Shown: positions 44,556 to 54,175, numbered from the stretch's first letter. The stretch is DNA of 64,000 nt from Pseudothauera rhizosphaerae (GCF_004801305.1 NZ_SSOD01000004.1:186001-250000); one strand, 5' to 3'. Made by a program: numbers and translations. Notes: generated by a model from the sequence alone, not told the origin.

Positions 44556-45237
44556 AAACCGCTGTTCCCTGTCGATCATCCTGCCGGTCCTCGACGAAGC
44601 AGGATGCATCGTCGCCACTCTGTCGAGGCTCCAGGCCCTGAGGCGCCAGGGCGCGGAACTCATCGTGGTGGACGGGGGCAGCCGGGACGGGACCGTGGGT
44701 CTGGCGGAGCCACTGGCGGACCGGGTGATCGCCTCTCCCCGGGGCCGGTCGCTGCAGATGAACGCGGGCGCGGCGATCGCCACGGGCGATGTCCTGCTGT
44801 TCCTGCACGCGGATACCTCGTTGCCCGAGGAGGGATGGGAGGCGATCTCCCATGCCGTGGCCCGAGGCGCGGTTTGGGGACGCTTCGACGTACGGATCGA
44901 CGGCCGGCCATGGATGCTGCGCGTGATTGCCGCGATGATGAACTGGCGTTCCCGGTTGTCCGGCATCGCCACGGGCGATCAGGCGATCTTTGTCCGGCGC
45001 GCCGCGTTCCTCGCGCTGGGGGGCTATCCGCCTATGCCCCTGATGGAAGATCTGGCGCTTTCCGATGCGCTCAAGGCCGTTTCCAGACCGGCTTGCCTGC
45101 GTTCCAGGGTGACGACCTCGGGGCGTCGGTGGGAGAGGAAGGGCGTATGGCGAACGATCTTCCTGATGTGGAGACTGCGGGCGGCGTTCCGCCGCGGCGT
45201 CTCCCCGGACGCATTGGCTCGCCAGTACGACACCTGA
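44542..45237 (+). CDS. TIGR04283-type glycosyltransferase (arsenosugar cluster)
   Basis: A 231-residue GT-A family 2 glycosyltransferase: LSIILPVLDEAGCIVATLSRL, VVDGGSRDGTVGLAEPLADRV, LFLHADTSLPEEGW and FVRRAAFLALGGYPPMPLMEDLALSDAL. That is the TIGR04283 pattern that recurs with ArsS. It starts inside arsS. The acceptor is not known from sequence. Confidence 0.88.
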   Translation: MAEPENRCSLSIILPVLDEAGCIVATLSRLQALRRQGAELIVVDGGSRDGTVGLAEPLADRVIASPRGRSLQMNAGAAIATGDVLLFLHADTSLPEEGWEAISHAVARGAVWGRFDVRIDGRPWMLRVIAAMMNWRSRLSGIATGDQAIFVRRAAFLALGGYPPMPLMEDLALSDALKAVSRPACLRSRVTTSGRRWERKGVWRTIFLMWRLRAAFRRGVSPDALARQYDT

Positions 45238-45251
45238 CCGGGGCCACCTCG

Positions 45252-45866
45252 ATGAACAGCAGGGTAGATGTCGCCGTCCTTGCCCGGGCTCCCACCCCGG
45301 GCATGGCGAAAACACGGCTGATTCCGGCATTGGGCGCCGAGGCCGCCGCCAGGCTGCATCGCCGACTGGTCATCCGGTCCCTCGGGACGGCCTGCGCGGC
45401 AAGGCTTGGCGGATCGGTGACGCTGTGGGGAACGCCATCCCTGTCCCACCGGTTTTTCCGTGCCCTGGGCAAACGCGGTGTGTCATGCAGGGAGCAGCCG
45501 TCGGGGGATTTGGGGGTGCGCATGCAGTACGCGCTGGCCTGCTCGCTTCCCCGTCCCGTCCTGCTGATCGGCACCGATTGTCCGGGCATGACCGCCGGGC
45601 ACTTGAGAGCCGCCGCCCGCTCGTTGATCGAAGGAAAGGACGCCGTGATCCTGCCCGCCGAGGACGGCGGCTACGTGCTCATCGGTCTGCGCTCGGCAGC
45701 GCACGCGTCCTTGTTCGACGGTGTGCCCTGGGGGACGTCCCAAGTCATGGAAGCGACCCGCCAGCGGCTGCGGCAGCTCCGCTATGCCTGGGCGGAGCCC
45801 GCGATGCTGTGGGATGTGGATACACCCGCGGATCTCGCACGCCTATCCGGAACAGGCCTGATCTGA
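45252..45866 (+). CDS. TIGR04282/DUF2064-type glycosyltransferase-like protein
   Basis: A 204-residue nucleotidyl-/glycosyltransferase-fold protein. DUF2064 marks are VLARAPTPGMAKTRLIPALG, LIGTDCPGMTAGHLRAAARSL, VILPAEDGGYVLIGL and VPWGTSQVMEATRQRL. It is 14 nt after the TIGR04283 gene and ends the run. ArsS, TIGR04283 and TIGR04282 genes together are the recognised arsenosugar-type cassette. Confidence 0.88.
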   Translation: MNSRVDVAVLARAPTPGMAKTRLIPALGAEAAARLHRRLVIRSLGTACAARLGGSVTLWGTPSLSHRFFRALGKRGVSCREQPSGDLGVRMQYALACSLPRPVLLIGTDCPGMTAGHLRAAARSLIEGKDAVILPAEDGGYVLIGLRSAAHASLFDGVPWGTSQVMEATRQRLRQLRYAWAEPAMLWDVDTPADLARLSGTGLI

Positions 45867-46004
45867 CGGCAACGCAGGAAGCCGTCGGCTCCATTGATTC
45901 CTGCGCCGATTGCGGCGCCCGTGCTGCCCGGAGCAGAAACCTCACGCTTGGCGGCGCAAGGCGCTGGTTCTATGCTGTGCCGGACCCTTCGCCGATTGCC
46001 GCCG

Positions 46005-46235
46005 ATGCGCTCCGTCCTTTGCCTCTTCCTGCTGTGCGCCCTGGTGCCGCCGCCGGCCGATGCCGCGCCGGCGCCCTGGTATTTATGGCGCAGCAAGGTC
46101 GACGGCAAGCTGCACTGCGCGCAGGCCTCGCCCGGGCCGGGTTGGGAGCGGGAGCGCGGGCCGTTCCGCGACATCCGCTGCGAAAAGCCGTTCGTGGGCC
46201 CCAGGAGCGTCGAACCGCCGCCGGAGCGGCGCTAG
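46005..46235 (+). CDS. Small secreted protein of unknown function
   Basis: A 76-residue protein with a signal peptide (MRSVLCLFLLCALVPPPADAA|P) and a ~55-residue mature part containing two Cys (LHCAQASPG..., DIRCEKPF) likely to be disulfide-bonded. A possible earlier start at 45972 would add 11 residues. The stop codon overlaps the DUF1841 stop on the opposite strand. No family is recognised. Confidence 0.6.
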   Translation: MRSVLCLFLLCALVPPPADAAPAPWYLWRSKVDGKLHCAQASPGPGWERERGPFRDIRCEKPFVGPRSVEPPPERR

Positions 46236-46657
46236 CCGGCACGCCGGCGCAGGCATTCCAGGTAGGCGGCACCGTCGGGCGGAGCGTTGTTGCGCTGGGC
46301 GTTGAAAAGCGTTTCGCCCAGGCATTCCAGCACCTCGTGCAGGGCGTCGTGGCGGTTGCCGCGGGCGAGCTGCAGCGTGGCGACCGCGGCGCGGATGCCG
46401 GGGGGCTGGTCGATGGAGAGCTGCTCCGCGATGGCCAGGTGCAGGGACAGGTGCAGGAAGGGGTTGATCTGGCCGTCGTCGGGGCTGAACTCGCGCGCGA
46501 TGGCGTCCGGGTCTTCCAGCACCGGCTGGTATTCCGGGTGCAGGGCGATGATGTCCACGGCCATGTTTTCCATGGCGCTCAGCGGCTCGGCGGCGCGCTG
46601 CTTGCGCCAGGCCTCGATGAAGAAGTTGCGAACCTGGTCGCGGGTCGGGTTGAACAT
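46232..46657 (-). CDS. DUF1841 family protein
   Basis: A 141-residue protein of the DUF1841 family, conserved in beta- and gammaproteobacteria and without known function: MFNPTRDQVRNFFIEAWRK, HPEYQPVLEDPDAIAREFSPDDGQINPFLHLSLHLAI and HDALHEVLECLGETLFNAQR. It is cytosolic and helical. It lies 18 nt after nth on the same strand, suggesting it is the last gene of the rnf-nth run. Confidence 0.9.
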   Translation of the reverse strand: MFNPTRDQVRNFFIEAWRKQRAAEPLSAMENMAVDIIALHPEYQPVLEDPDAIAREFSPDDGQINPFLHLSLHLAIAEQLSIDQPPGIRAAVATLQLARGNRHDALHEVLECLGETLFNAQRNNAPPDGAAYLECLRRRAG

Positions 46658-46675
46658 GGTTTGCGTCTCTGGTGT

Positions 46676-47311
46676 TCAGGCGGTCTTGTCGCGGAATTCG
46701 CACAGGTCGCGCACGATACAGGCGCCGCAGGCGGGCTTGCGGGCGGTGCAGACGTAGCGGCCGTGCAGGATCAGCCAGTGGTGGGCATCCTGCAGATACT
46801 CCTTCGGCACGCGGCGCATCAGGGCGTGTTCCACCGCCAGCACGTCCTTGCCGGGGGCGAGTCCGGTGCGGTTGGCCAGCCGGAAGATGTGGGTGTCCAC
46901 GGCCATGACGGAATCGCCGAACACGGTGTTGAGCACCACGTTGGCGGTCTTGCGGCCGACGCCGGGCAGGGCCTCCAGCGCGGCGCGGTCGTGGGGCACC
47001 TCGCCGCCGTGGCGTTCCAGCAGCAGGCGGGACAGGGCCACGGTGTTCTTCGCCTTGTTGCGGAACAGGCCGATGGTCTTGATGTACTCGGCTACGCCTT
47101 CCTCACCCAGGGTGATCATGGCCTCGGGCGTGGGCGCGACGGTGAAGAGCTTGCGGGTGGCGAGGTTCACGCTCTTGTCCGTGGCCTGGGCCGAGAGCAC
47201 CACGGCCACCAGCAACTGGTAGGGCGTGCCGTATTCCAGTTCGGTGGTGGGGTGGGGGTTGGCCGCCGCGAGGCGGCGGAAGAACTCGCGGATGGCGTCG
47301 CGCTTCATCAT
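46676..47311 (-). CDS. nth: Endonuclease III
   Basis: A 211-residue DNA glycosylase/AP lyase that removes oxidised pyrimidines. The helix-hairpin-helix LPGVGRKTANVVLN carries the catalytic Lys, MAVDTHIFRLANR the catalytic Asp, and the C-terminal 4Fe-4S loop is CTARKPACGACIVRDLC. Two adjacent Met codons are possible starts (47311, 47308). It follows rnfE by 11 nt, the same rnfABCDGE-nth order as in enterics. Confidence 0.97.
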   Translation of the reverse strand: MMKRDAIREFFRRLAAANPHPTTELEYGTPYQLLVAVVLSAQATDKSVNLATRKLFTVAPTPEAMITLGEEGVAEYIKTIGLFRNKAKNTVALSRLLLERHGGEVPHDRAALEALPGVGRKTANVVLNTVFGDSVMAVDTHIFRLANRTGLAPGKDVLAVEHALMRRVPKEYLQDAHHWLILHGRYVCTARKPACGACIVRDLCEFRDKTA

Positions 47312-47322
47312 CGGCGCAAACC

Positions 47323-48009
47323 TCAGCCGGCAGCCGGGGCTTCGGCCGCGGGCTGCGGGTGGGCGCGGTGGCGGGCGGCGGCGCGCTGGTTGATCCAGTT
47401 GAAGGCGGCGATCAGCACGCCCAGAGCGAAGAAGGCGCCCGGCGGCAGGATGGCGATCAGGAAGCCGGGATAGTCGTCGCCGAAGAGCTGGATCGCCGAC
47501 AGGCCGGGAACGATCATGTCGATGCCGGAGAACAGCGTGCCGCTGCCGGCGAGTTCGCGGATGCCGCCCAGCAGCGCCAGCACCCACACCAGGCCGAGGC
47601 CCATCATCAGGCCATCCACGGTGGAACTGAGGGCGTCGTTCTTGGCCGCATAGGCCTCGACGCGGGCGAGCACGATGCAGTTGGTGGTGATCAGCGGGAT
47701 GAAGATGCCCAGCACCAGGTACAGGCCGTGCAGCCAGGCGTTGAAGGCGAGGTCCACCATGGTCACCAGGGCGGCGATGATGAGCACGAAGATGGGGATG
47801 CGGATCTCGTAGGGGATGAAGTTGCGCAGCGAGGCCACGGCGAGATTCACCATCGCCATCACCAGCACCGTGGCCAGCCCCAGGCTGACCGCATTGACCA
47901 TGCTGGTGCTGATGGCCAGGATGGGGCACAGGCCCAGCAGTTGCGCCAGGCCGGTGTTCTGTTTCCACAGGCCGTTCCAGGCGTTCTCGCGGAACTTCTG
48001 CATGTCCAT
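47323..48009 (-). CDS. rnfE: RnfE subunit of the Rnf electron-transport complex
   Basis: A 228-residue integral membrane subunit with six helices. Family marks are ENAWNGLWKQNTGLAQLLGLCPILAIS, PLITTNCIVLARVEAYA and a cytoplasmic C-terminal tail. It pairs with RnfA as the membrane core next to the 2Fe-2S/electron path across the membrane. Order and strand match rnfABCDGE. Confidence 0.96.
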   Translation of the reverse strand: MDMQKFRENAWNGLWKQNTGLAQLLGLCPILAISTSMVNAVSLGLATVLVMAMVNLAVASLRNFIPYEIRIPIFVLIIAALVTMVDLAFNAWLHGLYLVLGIFIPLITTNCIVLARVEAYAAKNDALSSTVDGLMMGLGLVWVLALLGGIRELAGSGTLFSGIDMIVPGLSAIQLFGDDYPGFLIAILPPGAFFALGVLIAAFNWINQRAAARHRAHPQPAAEAPAAG

Positions 48010-48012
48010 GGC

Positions 48013-48690
48013 TTACTCCTTGCCCGTGTCCAGCGTGCTGCCGGGGGCGGCGGCGAACAGGGCGTCGCGCCGCGCCAGCGCCCAGCCGAGCGCCCGGCCG
48101 GTGGCGTTGGTGACCGCGCGCGCGCTGATGGTGGCGCCGGTGGGGGCGTCGAACACGCCGCCGTCGCGCCTGACCTTCCATGCCGCCGCATCCACCCGGT
48201 CGTGGCCGGCGCCGGTGAACTGGGTGATCCACGGGCGTTCCTTGTTGCGGTCCTTCTTCGGATCGATGTAGTCGCCCAGCCCTGGGGTTTCCTTGTGGCT
48301 GGTGACGCGCACGCCGGACACGCGGCCGTCCGCGGTCACGGCCAGCACCAGCTTGATGCGGCCCGCGTAGCCGTCGGGCGCCTCGGCCTCCAGCACCAGC
48401 GCCGCCGGCTCACCGGCCTTGCGCGCGCGGTAGAGCGCGCCGCCCTGGGCGAGGCCGAGTTCCGGCGTGGGGCCGAGCCGCAGCACGTCCTCCAGCAGCG
48501 CGTTGTCGTAGCTGCCGGGGGGCAGGACTTCGTTGATCAGGCGCATCTTCTCCGCCAGTTCGGAGGCTTCGATGGCCGGGCGGGTGAGGCCGTAGGTGAA
48601 GGCCATGGCCGCGGTGAACAGCAGGGTGAACACCAGCATGATGAGTGCGGTGCGCAGCGAGGTGCGGGCGGCAGTGTAGCGGGCGATCAT
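48013..48690 (-). CDS. rnfG: RnfG subunit (covalent FMN)
   Basis: A 225-residue subunit with one N-terminal helix and a periplasmic FMN-binding domain. The flavinylation motif TGATIS (with covalent FMN on the second Thr) is in VFDAPTGATISARAV. VRVTSHKETPGLGDYIDP is also conserved. The ATG overlaps the rnfD stop. It transfers electrons through the complex between NADH/ferredoxin and the ion gradient. Confidence 0.96.
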   Translation of the reverse strand: MIARYTAARTSLRTALIMLVFTLLFTAAMAFTYGLTRPAIEASELAEKMRLINEVLPPGSYDNALLEDVLRLGPTPELGLAQGGALYRARKAGEPAALVLEAEAPDGYAGRIKLVLAVTADGRVSGVRVTSHKETPGLGDYIDPKKDRNKERPWITQFTGAGHDRVDAAAWKVRRDGGVFDAPTGATISARAVTNATGRALGWALARRDALFAAAPGSTLDTGKE

Positions 48691-49697
48691 GATTTTTCCC
48701 CGCGATGGCCGAAGACGCGCGGCTGGGTCTTCATGTCGACCAGCGGCACGCACATGTTCATCAGCAGCACCGCGAAGGCGATGCCTTCCGGGTAGGCGCC
48801 GAAGTTGCGGATGAGGTAGGCGACGAGCGCCACGCCGGCGGCGAACAGCAGCTTGCCCCGCGGCGTGGTGGCGCCGGAGACCGGATCGGTGACGATGAAG
48901 AAGGCGCCGAGCATGGCGCCGCCGCTGGCGAGGTGGAAGAGCGGCGGGGCGAACTGCTCCGGATGCGCCAGCCAGAACGCGCCGGAGATCACCGCCAGCG
49001 CGGCGATGAAGGCCGCCGGCATGTGCCAGGTGATGACGCCGCGCGCGAGCAGGAAGAGCCCGCCGGCGAGGTAGCCGAGCGCCACCCATTCCCAGCCGCG
49101 CCCGCCGAGCACGCCGAAGGCGGTCCGGTTCTGTTCGAGCAGGGTGGCGACGTTCGCCCCTTCCATGCGCAGGCCGGTGCGCAGGGCGTCCAGCGGGGTG
49201 GCGGCGGTGATCGCGTCCAGGTCGCGGGCGCCGCCCAGGATCAGGTCGAGCTGGGCGGCGAAGCCGAGCTCGCCCACCGGCGGCCACTGGGACATCAGCG
49301 CCGGGTAGGCGACGATCATCGTGCAGTAGGCCGCCATGGCCGGGTTGAAGGGGTTCTGCCCCAGCCCGCCGTAGAGGTGCTTGGCCGGCACGATGGCCAC
49401 CAGCACGCCCAGCACGGTGAGCCACCACGGCACGATGGACGGGAAGCACAGCGCCACCAGCCAGGCGGTGACCACCGCGGACAGGTCGCCGAGGGACAGC
49501 CCGACCGGGCGGCCGCGGATGCGCAGCATCAGCGCCTCGGCGGCCAGCGCGGTGACGGTGGCGATGGCGAGGTTCACCAGGATGCCGGCGCCGATCTGCC
49601 AGACGTAGGCGGCGATGCCGGGCACGAGCGCCAGCAGCACGGTGAACATCACCTGCTGCACGCTGGCCGGTTTGCGGATGAAGGGGGAGTGGATCAT
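48687..49697 (-). CDS. rnfD: RnfD subunit (covalent FMN)
   Basis: A 336-residue ten-helix membrane subunit. The covalent-FMN motif SGATT is in IVTDPVSGATTPRGKLLF. KHLYGGLGQNPFNPAM and AYPEGIAFAVLLMN are highly conserved in RnfD/NqrB. The gene overlaps rnfG and starts 14 nt after rnfC stops. Confidence 0.96.
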   Translation of the reverse strand: MIHSPFIRKPASVQQVMFTVLLALVPGIAAYVWQIGAGILVNLAIATVTALAAEALMLRIRGRPVGLSLGDLSAVVTAWLVALCFPSIVPWWLTVLGVLVAIVPAKHLYGGLGQNPFNPAMAAYCTMIVAYPALMSQWPPVGELGFAAQLDLILGGARDLDAITAATPLDALRTGLRMEGANVATLLEQNRTAFGVLGGRGWEWVALGYLAGGLFLLARGVITWHMPAAFIAALAVISGAFWLAHPEQFAPPLFHLASGGAMLGAFFIVTDPVSGATTPRGKLLFAAGVALVAYLIRNFGAYPEGIAFAVLLMNMCVPLVDMKTQPRVFGHRGEKS

Positions 49698-49711
49698 CGC
49701 GTGGTGGGGGC

Positions 49712-51421
49712 TTACGCGTCGCGCGTGGTGGCGGCGGGTTTGTCGTCGGGGGCGGGCGGCGCGGCCTCGCCGGCGGCCGTCGCGCCGGTCAGGCCCGCTT
49801 CCGCGCGGCGCTTGTCGATATCGGCGATCTCGGCCCGCGTTTCGGCGCTCAGGCCCTCGGTGTTCTTCGGCGTGACCGCGTCCTTCTGCGCCTTGGCGCG
49901 GGCCAGCGCGGCGGCGATCAGCGCCTTCTTGGGATCGTCCTCGGCGGCCGGCGCGGGCGCTGCGCCTTCGCCAAGCTTGGCGTGGGTCTCGGCGGCCTTG
50001 GCCGCGAGCTTCGCCGCCTTTTCCTCCTTCTCCCGTTCCTGGCGGAAGTTGCGGAACTCGAAGCGCTCGCGGGCCTGGTCGGCGGCGGCCTTTTCGCGCT
50101 CCCGCGCCCAGATCTCGCTCTTGGCGAAGCGGTAGTAGTCCACCAGCGGGATGTGGGAGGGGCACACGTAGGCGCAGCAGCCGCATTCGATGCAGTCGAA
50201 CAGGTTGTATTCCTGGGCCTTGCCGAAGTTGCGCGCGCGGCTGAACCAGTACAGCTCGAAGGGCTGCAGGTCGGCCGGGCAGGCGCGGGCGCACTCGCCA
50301 CAGCGGATGCAGGCCTGCTCCGGCGGCGGGGGCGCGAACAGCGTCGGGCTGCCCACCAGGATGGCGTTGGTGGCCTTGACCACCGGCACGTCCAGGCGCG
50401 GCATCGCCAGGCCCATCATCGGCCCGCCCATGATGTAGCGGTTGCTGTCGGGGCGCGGTCCGGCCAGCGCGACCACGTGCTCCATCGGCGTGCCGATCAG
50501 GACTTCGTAGTTGCCCGGGCGCTCCACGTTGCCAGACACCGTGACCACGCGGGAAAGCAGCGGAATGCCCTGGTCGAAGGCCTGGTGCAGGGCGTAGGCG
50601 GTGCCCACGTTGAAGCACTGCACGCCGTAGTCGGTGGAGCGCTCGCCGTAGGGCACCTCGATGCCGGTCAGCACGCGGATCAACTGCTTGGCGCCGCCGG
50701 CCGGATAGCGGGTGGGAATGGCGACGACCTCGACCCCGGTGCCGGCTTGGGCGGCGGCCGCCTGCATCGCGGCGATCGCTTCGGGCTTGTTGTCCTCGAT
50801 GCCGACCACGACGTGGTCGGCCTGCAGCAACTCGCGCATGATGGCCGCCCCGCGCACCACGCCCGCTGCGCGCTCGCGCATCAGCAGGTCGTCGCAGGTG
50901 ATGTAGGGCTCGCACTCGGCGCCGTTGATGATCAGCGTGTGGGTGTGCCCTTCGCGGCCCGGGTGGAGCTTCAGGTGGGTCGGGAACACCGCGCCGCCCA
51001 GCCCGACCAGGCCCGCGTCCCGTGCCAGGTCGCGCAACTGGTCGGCGGGCGTGGCGCGCAGGTTGACCGGTTCGAGGTCGGCCCAGCGGTCCAGGCCGTC
51101 CGGTTCGATGGAGATCGCGGGCGCGGCGAGGCCGGACGGATGGGGCATCGTCGCCGTGCCGATCTCGACCACGGTGCCGGACGTCGGCGCATGCACCGCC
51201 GCCGACACCTTGCCGTTGGCGCCGCCGATGCGCTCGCCCTTGAGCACCTTCTGGCCCACGCTCACCAGCGGGATCGCGGCATCGCCGGCGCTCTGCCCCA
51301 GGGGGACGACCAGCCGCGCCGGAAGCGGCACCGGCCGGATCGGCGAGGTCGTGGACATCGACTTCCCGCTCTCGGGTTTCACCCCGCCGTGGAAATCGAA
51401 CAGTCTGCGCAGTGCCTTCAT
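49712..51421 (-). CDS. rnfC: RnfC subunit (NADH/FMN, two 4Fe-4S)
   Basis: A 569-residue soluble peripheral subunit. The NADH/FMN domain is [16 protein letters not shown] through [14 protein letters not shown]. Two cluster motifs follow, [12 protein letters not shown] and [12 protein letters not shown], and then a long charged Ala/Lys/Glu-rich coiled-coil tail of about 130 residues. The tail is typical of proteobacterial RnfC but length-variable. ATG 51421 overlaps rnfB by ATGA. Confidence 0.96.
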   Translation of the reverse strand: MKALRRLFDFHGGVKPESGKSMSTTSPIRPVPLPARLVVPLGQSAGDAAIPLVSVGQKVLKGERIGGANGKVSAAVHAPTSGTVVEIGTATMPHPSGLAAPAISIEPDGLDRWADLEPVNLRATPADQLRDLARDAGLVGLGGAVFPTHLKLHPGREGHTHTLIINGAECEPYITCDDLLMRERAAGVVRGAAIMRELLQADHVVVGIEDNKPEAIAAMQAAAAQAGTGVEVVAIPTRYPAGGAKQLIRVLTGIEVPYGERSTDYGVQCFNVGTAYALHQAFDQGIPLLSRVVTVSGNVERPGNYEVLIGTPMEHVVALAGPRPDSNRYIMGGPMMGLAMPRLDVPVVKATNAILVGSPTLFAPPPPEQACIRCGECARACPADLQPFELYWFSRARNFGKAQEYNLFDCIECGCCAYVCPSHIPLVDYYRFAKSEIWAREREKAAADQARERFEFRNFRQEREKEEKAAKLAAKAAETHAKLGEGAAPAPAAEDDPKKALIAAALARAKAQKDAVTPKNTEGLSAETRAEIADIDKRRAEAGLTGATAAGEAAPPAPDDKPAATTRDA

Positions 51422-51981
51422 GCCGCTCGTCTCGTCTCGGGCCGGATCCCGATCACCGGATAGCGCCACTTCCACGTGGACACCGTTTCACCGACCGGCA
51501 CCATGGTGATGCAATCCACCGGGCAGGGCGCGAGGCACAGCTCACAGCCGGTGCACAGGGGCGCCACCACGGTATGCATCTGCTTGGCCGCGCCCACGAT
51601 GGCATCCACCGGACAGGCCTGGATGCACAGGGTGCAGCCGATGCAGGTGTGCTCGTCGATGAAGGCCGCGGATTTGGGCTTCTCCACTCCGTGCTCTTCG
51701 GAGAGGGACTTGAACTCGCGCCCCAGCAGGTCGGCGAGCTTGCGGATGCCTTCCTCGCCGCCCGGCGGGCACTGGTTGATGTCGGCCTCGCCGTTGGCGA
51801 TGGCCTGGGCGTAGGGCTTGCAGCCGGGATAGCCGCACTGGCCGCACTGGGTCTGGGGCAGGATGGCGTCGATCTTCTCGACCAGCGGATCGCCTTCCAC
51901 CTTGAAGCGGATGGCTGCGTAGCCGAGCACTGCGCCCAGCACGACGGCGATTCCGGCCATGATCAGGAGGGCGGTCAGCAT
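51418..51981 (-). CDS. rnfB: RnfB ferredoxin-like subunit
   Basis: A 187-residue subunit with one N-terminal helix, a Cys-rich 4Fe-4S domain ([13 protein letters not shown] ... CPPGG) and two 4Fe-4S ferredoxin motifs ([24 protein letters not shown]). It carries electrons between soluble ferredoxin and the membrane subunits. It lies 97 nt downstream of rnfA. Confidence 0.96.
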   Translation of the reverse strand: MLTALLIMAGIAVVLGAVLGYAAIRFKVEGDPLVEKIDAILPQTQCGQCGYPGCKPYAQAIANGEADINQCPPGGEEGIRKLADLLGREFKSLSEEHGVEKPKSAAFIDEHTCIGCTLCIQACPVDAIVGAAKQMHTVVAPLCTGCELCLAPCPVDCITMVPVGETVSTWKWRYPVIGIRPETRRAA

Positions 51982-52078
51982 GGGGAAGAGGCGGTGGGGG
52001 TGGGAAACAAGGGGCGGAAGGATAAGCAGATGCGAATGTCGTTCTTTTGCGCCAGATCAGGTTTCGCGCGGCGGGCCG

Positions 52079-52663
52079 TCAGTGGAAGCGGTCCAGCCCG
52101 GCGAAACCCATGAAGGCCAGACTCATGAAGCCGGCGGTGATCATCGCGATCGCCGTGCCCTTGAAGGGCAGCGGCACGTCGGCGCCGTCCAGGCGCTCGC
52201 GGATGCCCGCGAACAGCACCAGCGCCAGCGTGAAGCCGAGCGAGGAGCCGAAGCCGAACAGCAGGGACTGGAGCAGGTCGTGGCCGAGGCCGACGTTGAG
52301 CAGCGGCACGCCCAGCACGGCGCAGTTGGTGGTGATCAGCGGCAGGTAGATGCCCAGCACCTGGTGCAGCACCGGGCTGGTCTTCTGGATGACGAGTTCG
52401 GTGAACTGCACGATGGCGGCGATCACCACGATGAAGGCCAGCGTGCGCAGGTAGCCCAGGTCGTAGGGGGCGAGCAGGTAGTGGTCGATCAGGTAGCTGG
52501 TGCCCGCGCCCAGGGTGAGCACGAAGGTGGTCGCCACGCCCATGCCGACGGCCGTTTCCAGCTTCTTGGACACGCCCATGAAGGGACACAGGCCCAGGAT
52601 GCGGATGAACACCACATTGTTGACGAGGACCGCGCCGATGACGACGAAGAGGTAGCTGCTCAT
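52079..52663 (-). CDS. rnfA: RnfA subunit
   Basis: A 194-residue six-helix membrane subunit and the first gene of the operon: [28 protein letters not shown] and [14 protein letters not shown], paralogous to RnfE. It begins the set rnfA-B-C-D-G-E followed by nth. In diazotrophs this complex can drive ferredoxin reduction for nitrogenase; elsewhere it keeps SoxR reduced. Confidence 0.96.
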   Translation of the reverse strand: MSSYLFVVIGAVLVNNVVFIRILGLCPFMGVSKKLETAVGMGVATTFVLTLGAGTSYLIDHYLLAPYDLGYLRTLAFIVVIAAIVQFTELVIQKTSPVLHQVLGIYLPLITTNCAVLGVPLLNVGLGHDLLQSLLFGFGSSLGFTLALVLFAGIRERLDGADVPLPFKGTAIAMITAGFMSLAFMGFAGLDRFH

Positions 52664-52673
52664 GTTTGGCCAG

Positions 52674-52711
52674 CCGCATGCAATCGCGGAATTATCCCCT
52701 GCGGCATGCGG
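52674..52711. promoter_or_regulatory. Inverted repeat in the rnfA leader
   Basis: CCGCATGC (52674-52681) and GCATGCGG (52704-52711) form an 8-bp dyad around a 22-nt AT-richer spacer in the 98-nt gap between pyrD and rnfA. There is no T-run, so an operator is more likely than a terminator. Confidence 0.35.
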
Positions 52712-52761
52712 GCGCTCAACCCCGACGGGGGAATAGGCATATCGGCATAGGTGCCATGGGC

Positions 52762-53781
52762 TCAGGCGGAAGCGCCGTGCTCGGTGGCGCGCACGCACTC
52801 GCGCACCAGGCCCGGGCCGCGGTAGATCAGTCCGCTGTAGAGCTGCACCAGCGTGGCGCCGGCTTCCAGCTTGGCGCGCGCGGTACGGCCGTTGGTGACG
52901 CCGCCGGCGGCGATGATGGGCAGTTCGCCCGCCAGCGCGTGGGAGAGCCTGGCCACTACCGCGGTGGATGCCTCGAACACCGGCGCTCCGGACAGGCCGC
53001 CCTGCTGCTCCGCGTAGCGCAGGCCCTGCACCTTGTCGCGGGCGATGGTGGTGTTGGTGGCGATCACCCCGTCGATGCGGTGGCGGCGCAGCGCGTCGGC
53101 GATGTTGGTGATCTGCGCCTCGTCCAGGTCCGGCGCGATCTTCAGCGTCAGCGGCACGTAGCGGCCGTGGCTGTCGGCGAGCCGGGTCTGGGCGGCCTTG
53201 AGCTTCGCCAGCAGGCCGTCGAGTTCGGATTCGCCCTGCAACTGGCGCAGGTTCGCGGTGTTGGGCGAGGACACGTTCACGGTCACGTAGCTCGCCAGCG
53301 CATAGACCTTTTCCAGGCAGGCCAGGTAGTCGTCGGCGGCGTTCTCGATGGGCGTGTCGAAGTTCTTGCCGATGTTGATGCCGAGGATGCCGCAGAACCG
53401 GGCCGCCTTCACGTTGGCCACCAGGGTGTCCACCCCGTGGTTGTTGAAGCCCATGCGGTTGATGATGCCCTGTACCTCCGGCAGGCGGAACAGGCGCGGG
53501 CGCGGATTGCCCGGCTGCGGGCGCGGCGTGACGGTGCCGATCTCGATGAAGCCGAAGCCCATGCGCGCCAGCCCGTCGATGGCCTCGCCGTTCTTGTCCA
53601 GGCCCGCGGCCAGCCCGATGCGGTTGGGGAAGACGAGCCCCATGGCCTGTACCGGTTCCGCCGGCACGGGGCGGCCGGCGGGCAGCGCGCGGCCGGCGAC
53701 GTTGAGGGCGGCGAGGGAAAATTCGTGGATGGTTTCCGCGTCGAACGAAAACAGCAGCGGGCGGGCGAGGTCGTAGAGCAT
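52762..53781 (-). CDS. pyrD: Dihydroorotate dehydrogenase, class 2
   Basis: A 339-residue membrane-associated, quinone-dependent enzyme of pyrimidine synthesis, with N-terminal amphipathic helices ([22 protein letters not shown]). FMN and catalytic motifs are [51 protein letters not shown] (catalytic Ser, class 2) and IAAGGV. The ATG at 53781 begins exactly at this N-terminus. It lies just upstream of rnfA on the same strand. Confidence 0.97.
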   Translation of the reverse strand: MLYDLARPLLFSFDAETIHEFSLAALNVAGRALPAGRPVPAEPVQAMGLVFPNRIGLAAGLDKNGEAIDGLARMGFGFIEIGTVTPRPQPGNPRPRLFRLPEVQGIINRMGFNNHGVDTLVANVKAARFCGILGINIGKNFDTPIENAADDYLACLEKVYALASYVTVNVSSPNTANLRQLQGESELDGLLAKLKAAQTRLADSHGRYVPLTLKIAPDLDEAQITNIADALRRHRIDGVIATNTTIARDKVQGLRYAEQQGGLSGAPVFEASTAVVARLSHALAGELPIIAAGGVTNGRTARAKLEAGATLVQLYSGLIYRGPGLVRECVRATEHGASA

Positions 53782-54175
53782 CGGCGGATTGTACCTTCGT
53801 ACAACCCGGATGGGGGGCCGCCGGGGCAATCCGCGGCCGGCGGCGGTGCAACTGTCGGGAATGCACGACACGCCGGCGCGGCAGTGCGGCAGCACGCACC
53901 GGCCGGGGGATTCCCCTGGTCCGGGCAGGGGGGCGGACCATGCCCCCGGCCGCCGTGTGTCGTCCTGCTACGACACCCGCCCGCCGCGCAGGCGCTGCCC
54001 GGCGGCGCGGCGCGGGTGGTGGCAGGGCCCGGCGGCCCCGCCGTACGGGGCGTTGCGGGCGGTCCGCGGCTTGCAGGCACGGCGCTTGCGGGAACAGCAC
54101 AGGGCAATGTCCCGGCGCATCCGCCGCACGGCGATGCAACCCTGTTCAAGCAAGGCCGCAAGGCAGGAGGACCAG
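53782..54175. other. Intergenic region between pyrD and the PRC-barrel gene
   Basis: About 394 nt between divergent genes. I see no supportable gene. GTGTCGT-CCTGCT-ACGACAC (53957-53976) is a perfect 7-bp inverted repeat, and AGGAGG (54165-54170) is the ribosome site for the PRC-barrel protein. No clear promoter pair was recognised. Confidence 0.6.

Noticed and set aside
45425-47473. A 682-codon plus-strand frame over the DUF2064 gene, DUF1841 and nth.
   Set aside because: It overlaps several real genes and has no recognisable motif.
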